A stretch of 64,000 bases of DNA from Mesorhizobium sp. INR15 (GCF_015500075.1 NZ_CP045496.1:372001-436000); one strand, 5' to 3'. Numbered from the stretch's first letter, positions 43,331 to 52,967 are shown. The notes: generated by a model not told the origin, from the letters alone. A program made the numbers and translations.

Positions 43331-43923
43331 TGACCGACATTTCGCTGATCGATCGCCTGCTTGACGTCATCGAGGGCGACATCGTGCCGATGACGGCCAA
43401 AGGCGTTGCCGAGGGCAACAAGCTGTTCGGCGCGGCGATCCTGCGGAAGGACGACCGCTCGCTGGTGCTGGCCGAGACCAACAACGAGATGGAAAACCCG
43501 CTCTGGCACGGTGAGGTTCATTGCCTGAAGCGCTTCTACGAAATGCCCAAAGCGGAGCGCGTCGAGACGAAAGACGCCATCTTTGTCGCCACGCACGAGC
43601 CGTGCTCGCTTTGTCTTTCAGCCATCACCTGGACCGGTTTCGATAATTTCTACTACCTGTTCAGCCACGAGGATTCGCGCGACAGTTTCGCCATCCCGCA
43701 TGACCTGAAGATCCTGAAAGAGGTCTTCACCCTCGACCCCGGCGGCTACAATGCCGAGAACGCCTACTGGAAGAGCTTTTCGATCCGCAGGCTGGTCAGC
43801 GCGCTGCCGGAGACCGAACGCCAGCGCCTGGAGGCGCGCATCGGCAAGATTTCGGCGCGCTACGACGAACTGTCCGGCGCCTACCAGTCCAGCAAGGCCG
43901 AGAACGACATTCCGCTGAACTGA
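43330..43923 (+). CDS. CDA-fold nucleoside/nucleobase deaminase
   Basis: A 197-residue zinc-dependent deaminase of the cytidine-deaminase fold. The zinc motif is H-G-E-V (HGEVHCLKRF, with glycine where most have alanine) and P-C-x2-C (EPCSLCLSAITW). The C-terminal half has an extra region (SHEDSRDSFAIPHDLKIL) unlike tRNA adenosine deaminases. It overlaps allA by one base (TGATG) and closes the ureide operon, so it probably deaminates a purine-pathway compound. It is not needed in the textbook route, as guanine deaminase is already encoded at 28160. Substrate not known. Confidence 0.85.
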   Translation: MTDISLIDRLLDVIEGDIVPMTAKGVAEGNKLFGAAILRKDDRSLVLAETNNEMENPLWHGEVHCLKRFYEMPKAERVETKDAIFVATHEPCSLCLSAITWTGFDNFYYLFSHEDSRDSFAIPHDLKILKEVFTLDPGGYNAENAYWKSFSIRRLVSALPETERQRLEARIGKISARYDELSGAYQSSKAENDIPLN

Positions 43924-44007
43924 CGCGGATTGACCAGCGGAATTCGTTGGCTGGCCCACGACGCGTCAATGCCGGCTCCATCATGTGGCGGTCCTGGAGC
44001 CGCCCGC

Positions 44008-45993
44008 ATGAAAACCGTCACTGAATTTCCCCGGCAGGTCGTCGAGTTTGCGGATATGGCGATCGTCATGCCGGATGGCTGCCGGTTGTCGGCGCGGGTG
44101 TGGATGCCGGCCGATGCCGAGGCCCGGCCGGTGCCGGCGATCCTCGAGCACCTGCCCTACCGCAAGCGCGACGGCACGATCTTTCGCGATCAGCTGACGC
44201 ATCCCTATTTCGCCGGCCACGGCTACGCCTCGATCCGCGTCGACATGCGCGGCAACGGCGATTCCGAGGGGCTGATGGACGACGAATATTCCGAGCAGGA
44301 ATTGCAGGATGCCTGCGATGTGATCGCCTGGGCGGCAGGCCAACCCTGGTGCAACGGCAATGTCGGCATGATGGGCATTTCCTGGGGCGGCTTCAACTGC
44401 CTGCAGGTGGCAGCCAAGCAGCCGCCGGCGCTGAAGGCCGTGATCAGCCTCTGCTCGACCGTCGACCGCTATGCCGACGACATCCACTACAAGGGCGGCT
44501 GCCTTCTGATCGAGAATTTCGGCTGGGCTTCCACCATGCTGTCCTATTCGTCGCGGCCGCCGGACCCGCTGATTGCCGGAGGCAACCGCTGGCGCGACCT
44601 GTGGCTGAGCCGGCTTGAGAACCAGGCTTTCCTGGCGCCGCTCTGGCTGAAGCACCAGCATCGCGACGCCTATTGGAAGCGCGGCTCGATCTGCGAGGAT
44701 TTTTCCGCGATCCGTGCTGCGGTGCTGTCGATCGGCGGCTGGCATGACGGCTACCGCAACACCGTCTCCCATCTCGCGGCCAATATCGAGACGCCGGTCA
44801 AAGGCATTATCGGCCCGTGGATCCACAAATATCCGCACTATGCCGCGCCAAAACCGGCAATCGGCTTCCTGCAGGAGGCCTTGCGCTGGTGGGACCACTG
44901 GCTGAAAGGCATCGACACCGGCGTCGAGGCCGACCCTGCCTACCGCGCCTATGTGATGGACAGCGTGCGTCCGGCGCGCTGGCATCCGGAGCGGCCAGGG
45001 CGCTGGGTGGCCGAGGCGCAGTGGCCTTCGCGCGATATCAAGGCACAGGTGATCGACCTCCTTCCGCAAGGCAGCAAGCCAGCCATCATCGCTTCACCTC
45101 AGACTTGCGGCCTTGCCGGCGGCGAGTATTTTCCCTTCACCTTCGGCCCGGAACTGCCGGGCGACCAACGCCCCGACGACGCGCTGTCGGTGTGTTTCGA
45201 CCAACCACCGCTTGCCGAGGCAATCGACATTGTCGGCGCGCCGGAAGCCCTGGTTCGAGTCGCGTCGGACAGGCCTCAGGCCAACATCGCGATCCGGCTG
45301 TGCGACGTGCATCCTGACGGCGCATCGGAACTGATCTCTTACGGCGTGCTCAACCTGACGCATCACAGCTCGCACGAATTCCCGCAAGCGCTGGTGCCCG
45401 GCCAGGTTGTCACCGCGAAGATCGTGCTCGATCAATGTGCCTATCGCGTACCGGCCGGCCATCGCCTGCGGGTTGCCGTGTCGAACACCTATTGGCCGAT
45501 GATCTGGCCTTCGCCGGAGCCGGTCCGGCTCGATCTGTCCCAGGCAACGCTCAGCCTGCCGCTGCGCCGGCTGGCGGCCGCCAATGAGGCGACGTTCGCC
45601 GAGCCGGAAGGTGCCGCGCCCTGGGCAACCGAAACGCTCCGCGCCGCCAATTCCGAGCGCCATGTCGAGCGCAACGAGAAGACCGGAATGGTCACGCTTT
45701 CCATAACGGATGACTTCGGCGAAGTGCGTGATCTCGACCATGGCCTGGCAAACGGCAGCATCGCCCGCGAAATCTGGACGATCCACCCCGATGATCCCCT
45801 GTTGGCATCAGGAAAGACGCATTGGACACAGACCCTGTCGCGAAATGGATGGTCGGTGCGCACCGAGACGTCGGCCGAAATGCGGTCGGACGCGCGAAAT
45901 TTCATCGTTAGCGCCAGAATCCAAGCCTATGAAGGTGAAACGCTGGTCTTCGAGCGTAAATTCGAGGAAAAGGTGCCCCGCACGCTGCTTTGA
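44008..45993 (+). CDS. CocE/NonD family hydrolase (X-Pro dipeptidyl-peptidase S15)
   Basis: A 661-residue alpha/beta hydrolase. N-terminal catalytic domain has DMRGNGDSEG, the nucleophile elbow MGISWGGFNC, a later aspartate region (LSIGGWHDGYRNTV) and the histidine in IGPWIHKYPHYA. A C-terminal jelly-roll domain (PEALVRVASDRPQANIAIRL, then RVAVSNTYWPMIWPSP) follows. Relatives hydrolyse cocaine esters, glutaryl amides or X-Pro peptides. ATG 44008 has GGAG 8 nt upstream; earlier in-frame codons lack one. No signal peptide, so it is cytoplasmic. It precedes a peptide-type ABC importer by 155 nt, which suggests action on an imported ester or peptide. Confidence 0.9.
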   Translation: MKTVTEFPRQVVEFADMAIVMPDGCRLSARVWMPADAEARPVPAILEHLPYRKRDGTIFRDQLTHPYFAGHGYASIRVDMRGNGDSEGLMDDEYSEQELQDACDVIAWAAGQPWCNGNVGMMGISWGGFNCLQVAAKQPPALKAVISLCSTVDRYADDIHYKGGCLLIENFGWASTMLSYSSRPPDPLIAGGNRWRDLWLSRLENQAFLAPLWLKHQHRDAYWKRGSICEDFSAIRAAVLSIGGWHDGYRNTVSHLAANIETPVKGIIGPWIHKYPHYAAPKPAIGFLQEALRWWDHWLKGIDTGVEADPAYRAYVMDSVRPARWHPERPGRWVAEAQWPSRDIKAQVIDLLPQGSKPAIIASPQTCGLAGGEYFPFTFGPELPGDQRPDDALSVCFDQPPLAEAIDIVGAPEALVRVASDRPQANIAIRLCDVHPDGASELISYGVLNLTHHSSHEFPQALVPGQVVTAKIVLDQCAYRVPAGHRLRVAVSNTYWPMIWPSPEPVRLDLSQATLSLPLRRLAAANEATFAEPEGAAPWATETLRAANSERHVERNEKTGMVTLSITDDFGEVRDLDHGLANGSIAREIWTIHPDDPLLASGKTHWTQTLSRNGWSVRTETSAEMRSDARNFIVSARIQAYEGETLVFERKFEEKVPRTLL

Positions 45994-46055
45994 ACGCCGG
46001 CTGGATTGGTCCAAAAGCGACGCGCGATTTACGCCACGGCATGTCGCATTCCGTC

Positions 46056-46085
46056 TTGCTTACCGCTTTCCCTTGCGGTCATTAT
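46056..46085 (+). promoter_or_regulatory. Possible promoter of the first peptide-binding protein gene
   Basis: TTGCTT (46056-46061) and CATTAT (46080-46085) have an 18-nt spacer, about 63 nt before the ATG at 46149. The match is moderate only. Confidence 0.3.
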
Positions 46086-46148
46086 TCTCCTCACAAGAAG
46101 CAAGAAAAAACGACCGCAGAGTCGTACCAACAGAGTGAGGAACTCAAA

Positions 46149-47735
46149 ATGTCAAACGAACTGGAATTCCTTAGCCGGCGCGTTGCATCGGGCAAGCTGA
46201 GCCGTCGTGATTTTCTCGGCCGGGCGGCAGCGCTCGGCATCACCGCCCCCTTCGCCAACGCACTGCTTTCAAGTGCGGCGCGCGCGGCGGGACCGGTCAA
46301 GGGCGGCACGCTGAAGGCCGGCCTGGTCGGCGGCGAATCCACCAACAGCCTCGACCCGGCACTGATGATGACCCAGGTGCCCTTCGCCTTCGGCAAGATG
46401 TGGGGCGAGATGATCGTCGAGCTGTCGCCGGAAGGCAAGCTTGAGAACCGCATCGCCGAGGAGATCGGCGCTTCGGCCGACGCCAAGACCTGGACGCTGA
46501 AGATCCGCGACGGCGTCGAATTCCACAACGGCAAGACGGTGACCGCCGAAGACGTTGCCGCCACGCTCGAACGCCATTCGGACGAGAAGTCGAAGTCTGG
46601 TGCGCTCGGCTACATGAAGGGTATCCAGACCATCAAGGCCAGTGGCAAGGAAGTCGTGCTGACGCTGAAGGAAGCCAATGCCGACCTTCCCTACCTGCTC
46701 AGCGACTATCACCTGATCGTCCAGCCCAACGGCGGCAAGGACAAGGCCGATGCCGGCATCTCGGCAGGTCCGTACAAGGTCACCACCAACGAGCCAGGCG
46801 TGCGCCATGGCGGCGAGCGGTTTGCCAACTACTGGCAAGGCGACAAGATGGGCCATGCCGACCAGATCGAGATCATTGTCATCAACGATGCAACGGCGCG
46901 CACGGCGGCCTTGCAGGGCGGCCAGGTCAACATGATCAACCGCGTCGAGCCGAAGATCGTCGACCTGATCAAGCGCCTGCCGGGTGTCACCATCCGCAAC
47001 CACGCCGGTCCCGGCCACTATGTCTTCATCGCGCATTGCAACACGGCGCCATTCGACAATGCCGATCTGCGCATGGCGCTGAAGCTGGCCATTGACCGCG
47101 AAGAAATGCTGGACAAGATCCTGCGCGGCTATGGCTCGCTCGGCAACGACTTTCCGATCAACGCTTCCTACCCGCTGTTCACCGAGATCGAGCAGCGCAA
47201 ATACGATCCCGACAAGGCGAAGTTCCACTTCAAGAAGTCGGGCCATGACGGCTCTGTCCTGCTGCGCACCTCGGATGTCGCCTTCCCCGGCGCCGTCGAT
47301 GCCGCGCAGCTCTACCAGCAGAGCGCCGCCAAGGCCGGCATCACGCTTGAGATCAAGCGCGAGCCCGGCGACGGCTACTGGTCGGAAGTCTGGAACAAGC
47401 AGCCCTTCTGCGCATCCTATTGGGGCGGCCGCTCGACGCAGGACCAGATGTACTCGACCGCCTATCTGTCGACGGCCGACTGGAACGACACGCGCTTCAT
47501 GCGTCCGGATTTCGACAAGATGGTGCTGGCGGCCCGTGCCGAGCTCGACGACACCAAGCGCAAGGCAATGTACCACGACATGGGAATGCTGGTGCGCGAC
47601 GAAGGTGGCCTGATCCTGCCGATGTTCAACCAGTTCATCGACGCGACCGGCGCCAAGGTGGACGGCTGGGTCGACGATCCGCACCAGGAACTGATGAACG
47701 GTTACGCTTTGGCAAAGTGCTGGCTGCAGGCCTGA
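46149..47735 (+). CDS. Peptide-type ABC substrate-binding protein, copy 1 (SBP_bac_5)
   Basis: A 528-residue periplasmic receptor of the DppA/OppA family. The signal looks Tat-type (SRRDFLGRAAALG at about residues 18-30). The mature part starts near GGTLKAGL, with the family region EFHNGKTVTAEDVAATLER. A near-duplicate of equal length is encoded at 51330, after the transporter. GAGGA precedes ATG 46149. The two permease genes and the double ATPase follow directly, so this gene leads the operon. Family members bind di- or oligopeptides, but also opines, nickel or glutathione; the ligand is not known. Confidence 0.9.
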   Translation: MSNELEFLSRRVASGKLSRRDFLGRAAALGITAPFANALLSSAARAAGPVKGGTLKAGLVGGESTNSLDPALMMTQVPFAFGKMWGEMIVELSPEGKLENRIAEEIGASADAKTWTLKIRDGVEFHNGKTVTAEDVAATLERHSDEKSKSGALGYMKGIQTIKASGKEVVLTLKEANADLPYLLSDYHLIVQPNGGKDKADAGISAGPYKVTTNEPGVRHGGERFANYWQGDKMGHADQIEIIVINDATARTAALQGGQVNMINRVEPKIVDLIKRLPGVTIRNHAGPGHYVFIAHCNTAPFDNADLRMALKLAIDREEMLDKILRGYGSLGNDFPINASYPLFTEIEQRKYDPDKAKFHFKKSGHDGSVLLRTSDVAFPGAVDAAQLYQQSAAKAGITLEIKREPGDGYWSEVWNKQPFCASYWGGRSTQDQMYSTAYLSTADWNDTRFMRPDFDKMVLAARAELDDTKRKAMYHDMGMLVRDEGGLILPMFNQFIDATGAKVDGWVDDPHQELMNGYALAKCWLQA

Positions 47736-47751
47736 GACCGGCATTGCAGAC

Positions 47752-48711
47752 ATGTCATCACCCATTCTGAAACTTATTGCCCAGCGCATCGCGCTGGGCA
47801 TCGTCCTCTTGTTGGCCGTTTCGGTCCTGATCTTCGCCGGCACCCAGATCCTGCCCGGCGACGTCGCGCAAGCCATTCTCGGACAGTCGGCGACACCGGA
47901 GTCGCTCGCCAACCTGCGCGAGCAGCTCGGCCTCAACCAGCCGGCCTATATCAGATACTTCCACTGGCTCGGCGGCGTGCTGACGGGAGACCTCGGCACC
48001 GCCATGTCGAGCGGACAGGATATCGCGACGTCGATCAAGGGACGGCTCGGGAACACGCTGTTCCTCGCCTTCTGGGCGGCAATCGTTGCCGTGCCGCTAG
48101 CGATCATTCTCGGCCTGATTGCGGTCCGTTACCGCAATGGCTGGGTCGACAAGCTGATCTCAGGACTGGCGCTCGCCTCGACATCTTTCCCCGAGTTCTT
48201 CATCGGTTACGTGCTCGTCTATTTCTTCGCGGTGAAATGGCAGATCTTCCCGGGCATCTCGACCGTCTATGACGGCATGCCGTTCCTCGAGCGCATGCAG
48301 GCGATCGCCTTGCCGGCAACCGCGCTGACCCTGGTCGTGCTCGCGCACATGATGCGCATGACGCGGGCGGCGATCCTCAATGTCATGCAGTCGGCCTATG
48401 TCGAGACGGCGGAGCTCAAGGGCCTTTCGGCATTCAACGTCATCCGCAAGCATGCCTTCCCCAATGCCATCGCGCCGATCATCAACGTTGTCATGCTCAA
48501 CCTCGCCTATCTCATCGTCGGCGTCGTCGTGGTCGAAGTGATCTTCGTCTATCCAGGCATGGGCCAGTATCTGGTCGACCACGTCACCAAGCGTGACGTG
48601 CCGGTGGTGCAGGCCGTCGGACTTATCTTCGCCGCCGTCTACATCAGCCTGAACATTATCGCGGACATTGCGGCGATCGTCGCCAATCCGCGTCTCAGAC
48701 ATCCGAAGTAA
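47752..48711 (+). CDS. Peptide-type ABC permease (DppB family)
   Basis: A 319-residue inner-membrane permease with six helices. N-terminal ILKLIAQRIALGIVLLLAV and the phrase FAGTQILPGDVAQAILG are typical of DppB. The EAA loop (ETAELKGLSAFNVIRKHAFP, about residues 220-240) contacts the ATPase. It follows the first binding protein by 16 nt and pairs with the DppC-type gene 10 nt later. Confidence 0.92.
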   Translation: MSSPILKLIAQRIALGIVLLLAVSVLIFAGTQILPGDVAQAILGQSATPESLANLREQLGLNQPAYIRYFHWLGGVLTGDLGTAMSSGQDIATSIKGRLGNTLFLAFWAAIVAVPLAIILGLIAVRYRNGWVDKLISGLALASTSFPEFFIGYVLVYFFAVKWQIFPGISTVYDGMPFLERMQAIALPATALTLVVLAHMMRMTRAAILNVMQSAYVETAELKGLSAFNVIRKHAFPNAIAPIINVVMLNLAYLIVGVVVVEVIFVYPGMGQYLVDHVTKRDVPVVQAVGLIFAAVYISLNIIADIAAIVANPRLRHPK

Positions 48712-48721
48712 GGGGGCGGAT

Positions 48722-49546
48722 ATGCTCGATATCAAACGCATACCCATCCCCGCGCTTGTCGGGATCGTGCTGACGACATTGTTCGTGCTCGCGGCGATCT
48801 TCGCGCCGTGGATCGCTCCCCATGGCAATGGCGAAATCGTCGGCGACGTCTGGGAACCGATGTCGGCGACCCATTGGCTGGGCACCGACAATCTTGGCCG
48901 TGATCTGCTGTCACGCATGATCTACGGCGCCCGCATCACCTTGTTCATCGCGGTGCTGGCCACAGCACTCTCGTTCTCGCTCGGCGCCATCCTCGGCTTC
49001 TCCGCCGCTGTCTTCGGCGGTTGGTTCGACACGCTGCTGTCGCGCCTTGTCGATCTCTTGATGTCGATCCCGACACTGATCATGGGCCTAGTCGTACTGT
49101 CCGTGCTGCCCACCAATCTGGTGACGCTGATCCTGGTGATGGGCATACTCGACTCAACCCGCGTCTATCGCCTGTCGCGGGCGGTCGCCGTCGACATCAA
49201 CGTCATGGACTATGTCGAGGCCGCGAAACTGCGCGGCGAAGGCAGCGCCTGGATCATCTTCCGCGAGATCCTGCCCAATGCACTGTCGCCACTGGTTTCG
49301 GAACTCGGGCTTCGCTTCATCTATGCCGTGCTGTTCCTGTCGACGCTGTCGTTCCTCGGTCTCGGCGTCCAACCGCCGGATGCCGACTGGGGCGGCATGG
49401 TCAAGGAGAACAAGGACGGCATCGTCTTCGGCATCGCGGCCGCTTTGATCCCGGCGGCGGCCATCGCCATGCTGGCGATTTCGGTCAACCTCGTCGCCGA
49501 CTGGGTGCTCAACCGGACGACAAGCCTGAAGGGAGGGCGCGGGTGA
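48722..49546 (+). CDS. Peptide-type ABC permease (DppC family)
   Basis: A 274-residue permease. The first helix is followed by the family phrase HWLGTDNLGRDLLSRMIYG (about residues 57-75). The EAA loop reads EAAKLRGEGSAWIIFREILP. It is a little short in its N-terminal cytoplasmic part relative to DppC of enterobacteria. AAGGGGGCGG lies before ATG 48722. Its TGA overlaps the ATPase start by one base. Confidence 0.92.
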   Translation: MLDIKRIPIPALVGIVLTTLFVLAAIFAPWIAPHGNGEIVGDVWEPMSATHWLGTDNLGRDLLSRMIYGARITLFIAVLATALSFSLGAILGFSAAVFGGWFDTLLSRLVDLLMSIPTLIMGLVVLSVLPTNLVTLILVMGILDSTRVYRLSRAVAVDINVMDYVEAAKLRGEGSAWIIFREILPNALSPLVSELGLRFIYAVLFLSTLSFLGLGVQPPDADWGGMVKENKDGIVFGIAAALIPAAAIAMLAISVNLVADWVLNRTTSLKGGRG

Positions 49547-51201
49547 TGGCTGAACAGGGACCAAAATCCGACGTGCTCCTCGACATCCGCAATCTGCGCA
49601 TCGAAGCGACCGTCTTCCCGCCCGGCGAACCGCCAAAGGACATCGTGCTGGTGCATGATGTCTCGCTGACGCTGCAGAAGGGCAAGGTGCTTGGCCTGAT
49701 CGGCGAATCCGGCGCCGGCAAGTCGACCATCGGCCTGTCCTCCATGGGTTATGGCCGTGGCGGCGTGCGCATCACGGGCGGTGAAGTGATCCTGAACGGC
49801 CGCGACATCCTCAAGGGCGGCAAGGACGGTTTCCGCAAGTTGCGCGGACGCGAGGTCTGCTATGTCGCGCAGTCGGCGGCGGCCGCCTTCAATCCGGCGC
49901 ACAGGCTGATGGACCAGGTGGTGGAAGCCACCTTGCTGCATGGCACGGCAACGCGTGCCGAAGCCGAGAAGCGCGCCGTCGCGCTGTTCAGGAAGCTCAG
50001 CCTGCCGAACCCTGAAACCATCGGCGAGCGGTTTCCGCACCAGGTCTCCGGCGGTCAGCTGCAGCGTGTGATGACTGCGATGGCGCTGTGTTCGGAACCC
50101 GACCTGATCGTCTTCGACGAGCCGACGACGGCGCTCGATGTGACGACGCAGATCGACGTTCTGGCGGCGATCAAGGATGCCATCCGCGATACGCATGTCG
50201 CGGCACTCTATATCACTCACGACCTTGCCGTCGTTGCCCAGGTCTCCGACGAGATCATGGTGCTGCGCCACGGCCGGCTGGTGGAATGGGGCGGCACACG
50301 CCAGATCATCAAGGAGCCGCGCCAGGAATATACCAACGCACTGGTCTCGGTGCACGAGATCGAACATGCCGAGCAGAAGCCCGGCACGACGCCGTTCCTG
50401 TCGGTAAAGAACGTCACCGCAGCCTATGGTGGCGGCGATGTCAAAGTGCTGAAGAACGTCTCGGTCGATATCTATCCTGGCCAGACGCTGGCCGTGGTTG
50501 GCGAATCCGGTTCCGGCAAGTCGACGCTGGCACGCGCCATCACCGGGCTGTTGCCGCCCGAACAAGGCAGCGTCACCTTCGATGGACGGCCGCTGGCCAA
50601 CCGGCTGGCCGACCGGCCCAAGGAGGATCTGCGCCAGTTGCAGATGATCTACCAGATGGCGGACGTTGCGATGAACCCGCGCCAGACCGTCGGCACCATC
50701 ATCGGCCGGCCGCTGGAGTTCTATTTCGGCATGCGCGGCAGGGAGCGTGACGCCCGCGTCGCCGAACTGCTCGACAAGATCGAAATGGGCAAGGGTTTTA
50801 GCGACCGCTATCCGGCCGAGCTTTCCGGCGGCCAGAAGCAGCGCGTCTGCATCGCCCGCTCGCTGGCCGCCAAACCCAAGCTGATCATCTGCGACGAGGT
50901 GACCTCGGCACTCGATCCGCTGGTGGCCAACGGCATCCTGAAGCTGTTGCTGGAACTGCAGCAGGAGGAAAATGTCGCCTATCTCTTCATCACCCACGAC
51001 CTCGCCACGGTGAAGTCGATCGCCGATTCCATCGCCGTCATGTATCGCGGCGAGGTCGTGCGCTACGGCTCGAAGAGCAAGGTGCTGAGCCCGCCCTTCG
51101 ACGCCTATACCGACCTCCTGCTGTCCTCGGTTCCGGAAATGGAAATCGGCTGGCTGGAAAAGGCGATCAAGGGACGGCGCATGGCCAGCGCGGGGAACTA
51201 G
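49546..51201 (+). CDS. Peptide-type ABC ATPase, two nucleotide-binding domains in one chain
   Basis: A 551-residue fusion of DppD- and DppF-like ATPases. Domain 1 has Walker A GESGAGKST, signature VSGGQLQRV and Walker B LIVFDEPTTALD. Domain 2 has GESGSGKST, LSGGQKQRV and LIICDEVTSALD, with the switch histidines after each (THDLA). A short linker with an oligopeptide-family tail (YTNALVSVHEIEH) lies between. Both sites look intact. In domain 2 the Q-loop reads YQMADVAMNPR, where aromatic and proline residues are more usual. It provides all ATPase function for the importer. Confidence 0.93.
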   Translation: MAEQGPKSDVLLDIRNLRIEATVFPPGEPPKDIVLVHDVSLTLQKGKVLGLIGESGAGKSTIGLSSMGYGRGGVRITGGEVILNGRDILKGGKDGFRKLRGREVCYVAQSAAAAFNPAHRLMDQVVEATLLHGTATRAEAEKRAVALFRKLSLPNPETIGERFPHQVSGGQLQRVMTAMALCSEPDLIVFDEPTTALDVTTQIDVLAAIKDAIRDTHVAALYITHDLAVVAQVSDEIMVLRHGRLVEWGGTRQIIKEPRQEYTNALVSVHEIEHAEQKPGTTPFLSVKNVTAAYGGGDVKVLKNVSVDIYPGQTLAVVGESGSGKSTLARAITGLLPPEQGSVTFDGRPLANRLADRPKEDLRQLQMIYQMADVAMNPRQTVGTIIGRPLEFYFGMRGRERDARVAELLDKIEMGKGFSDRYPAELSGGQKQRVCIARSLAAKPKLIICDEVTSALDPLVANGILKLLLELQQEENVAYLFITHDLATVKSIADSIAVMYRGEVVRYGSKSKVLSPPFDAYTDLLLSSVPEMEIGWLEKAIKGRRMASAGN

Positions 51202-51329
51202 ACGATAAGACGTGGCATCACGCCACAAACGTCGCCGCCGTCATCCGGGTGCAACGCGAAACAATCAGGATCGGCCCGGACGGGCGCGGCTCGTGCAGTG
51301 TGTTTGTTGTGAAAAAGGGGACTTGGACT

Positions 51330-52916
51330 ATGAAGACTGAACTCGACCATCTCGCTGAACTCGCCGGCCAGGGCCGCATATCGCGCCGTGCTTTCCTCGG
51401 CCGTGCCGCCGCGCTCGGCGTGTCGGCGGCCCTGATCCCCGCGCTGGCCGGCAAGGCTTTCGCGCAGACGGCGGTAAAGGGCGGCACGCTGAAGGCTGGC
51501 CTGCAGGGTGGTGAATCGACCAACAGCCTCGACCCCGCGCTCAACCTCAGCCAGGTCACCTTCAGCTTCGGCAAGCTGTGGGGCGAGTATCTTGTCCGCC
51601 TGACGCCCGACAACAAGCTGGTCAACCTGATCGCGGAAGAGATCGGCGCCTCGGCCGACGCCAAGACATGGACGATCAAGATCCGTGACGGCATCGAGTT
51701 CCACAATGGCAAGACAGTCGGCGCGGAAGATGTCGCGGCCACCATCGAGCGCCACGCCGACGAAAAGTCGAAGTCGGGCGCGCTCGGCATCCTGAAGAAC
51801 ATCAAGGGCGTCAAGGCAAGCGGCAAGGAAGTGATCGTCACGCTTGGCGACGCCGATGCCGACTTCCCCTTCCTGATGGCTGATTACCACCTCGTCATCC
51901 AGCCAAATGGCGGCAAGGACAATCCGAATGCCGGCATCAGCGCTGGCCCGTACAAGGTCGCCGTCAACCAGCCGGGCGTGCGCCATGGCGGCGAGCGCTT
52001 CGCCAATTACTGGCAAGGCGACAAGGCAGGTCACGCCGACCAGGTCGAGATCATCGTCATCAACGACGCGACGGCCCGTCTTGCCGCCTTGCAGGGTGGC
52101 CAGGTGCACATGATCAACCGCGTCGAGCCGAAGGTGGTGGACCTAGTGAAGCGCATTGCCGGCGTCACCATCGAGAACGCCTCGGGCAAGGGGTACTACC
52201 CTTTCAACATGTTCTGCGACACCGCGCCTTTCGACAACGGCGATCTCAGAATGGCACTGAAGCTTGCCATGGACCGCGACGAGATGCTGGAAAAGATCCT
52301 GCGCGGCTACGGCTCGGTCGGCAACGACTTCCCGATCAACGAGGCCTATCCGCTGTTTACCGCCATTGAACAGCGCAAGTTCGATCCGGAAAAGGCCGCC
52401 TCCCTCTACAAGAAATCCGGCCATAGCGGCTCGGTCGTGCTGCGCACCTCGGACGTTGCCTTCCCGGGCGCCGTCGATGCGGCCCAGCTCTACCAGCAAA
52501 GCGCCGCCAAGGCCGGGATCAAGATCGAGATCAAGCGCGAACCAGGCGACGGCTATTGGTCGGAAGTCTGGAACAAGCAGCCCTTCTCGCTCTCCTACTG
52601 GGGCGGACGTGCCACGCAGGACCAGATGTATTCCACCGGCTATGTCTCGACCGCCGACTGGAATGACACGCGCTTCAAGCGGCCGGAATTCGACAAGATG
52701 CTGTTTACGGCACGCGCCGAACTCGACCAGGACAAGCGCAAGGCGATCTATCACGACATGGCGGTCATGATGCGCGATGAAGGCGGGCTGATCGTGCCCT
52801 TCTTCAACCAGTTCATCGACGCTGCCGCCACCAACAAGATCGGCGGCTTCGCCAAGAGCCCGATCGGCGAAATGATGGACGGCTACGCACTGGCTGAGTG
52901 CTGGCTGAACGCGTAA
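51330..52916 (+). CDS. Peptide-type ABC substrate-binding protein, copy 2 (SBP_bac_5)
   Basis: A 528-residue receptor with a Tat-like signal (SRRAFLGRAAALG). By eye around seven of ten residues match copy 1 at 46149 throughout, with exactly the same length. Long identical stretches include GGQVHMINRVEPK-like and YQQSAAKAGI segments. The main differences are near ligand-side loops (NASGKGYYPFNMFCD against NHAGPGHYVFIAHCN). AAGGGGA precedes ATG 51330. It lies 128 nt after the ATPase, so it may be cotranscribed or have its own promoter. Two receptors thus feed a single permease. Confidence 0.9.
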   Translation: MKTELDHLAELAGQGRISRRAFLGRAAALGVSAALIPALAGKAFAQTAVKGGTLKAGLQGGESTNSLDPALNLSQVTFSFGKLWGEYLVRLTPDNKLVNLIAEEIGASADAKTWTIKIRDGIEFHNGKTVGAEDVAATIERHADEKSKSGALGILKNIKGVKASGKEVIVTLGDADADFPFLMADYHLVIQPNGGKDNPNAGISAGPYKVAVNQPGVRHGGERFANYWQGDKAGHADQVEIIVINDATARLAALQGGQVHMINRVEPKVVDLVKRIAGVTIENASGKGYYPFNMFCDTAPFDNGDLRMALKLAMDRDEMLEKILRGYGSVGNDFPINEAYPLFTAIEQRKFDPEKAASLYKKSGHSGSVVLRTSDVAFPGAVDAAQLYQQSAAKAGIKIEIKREPGDGYWSEVWNKQPFSLSYWGGRATQDQMYSTGYVSTADWNDTRFKRPEFDKMLFTARAELDQDKRKAIYHDMAVMMRDEGGLIVPFFNQFIDAAATNKIGGFAKSPIGEMMDGYALAECWLNA

Positions 52917-52935
52917 GCATCCGGCGAAACGAAGC

Positions 52936-52967
52936 TTGGCCGGTCCTATCTGTGCGGAACCGGCCAA
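52936..52967 (+). terminator. Stem-loop after copy 2 of the binding protein
   Basis: TTGGCCGGT pairs with ACCGGCCAA (9 bp), with an extra GG/CC pair inside, starting 19 nt after the stop. No T-run follows. A second hairpin lies 20 nt further on. Confidence 0.5.

Noticed and set aside
49021..51201. A 726-codon + strand frame starting inside the DppC-type gene
   Set aside because: Only the part from 49546 has ABC ATPase sequence; the beginning is an out-of-frame reading of the permease gene.
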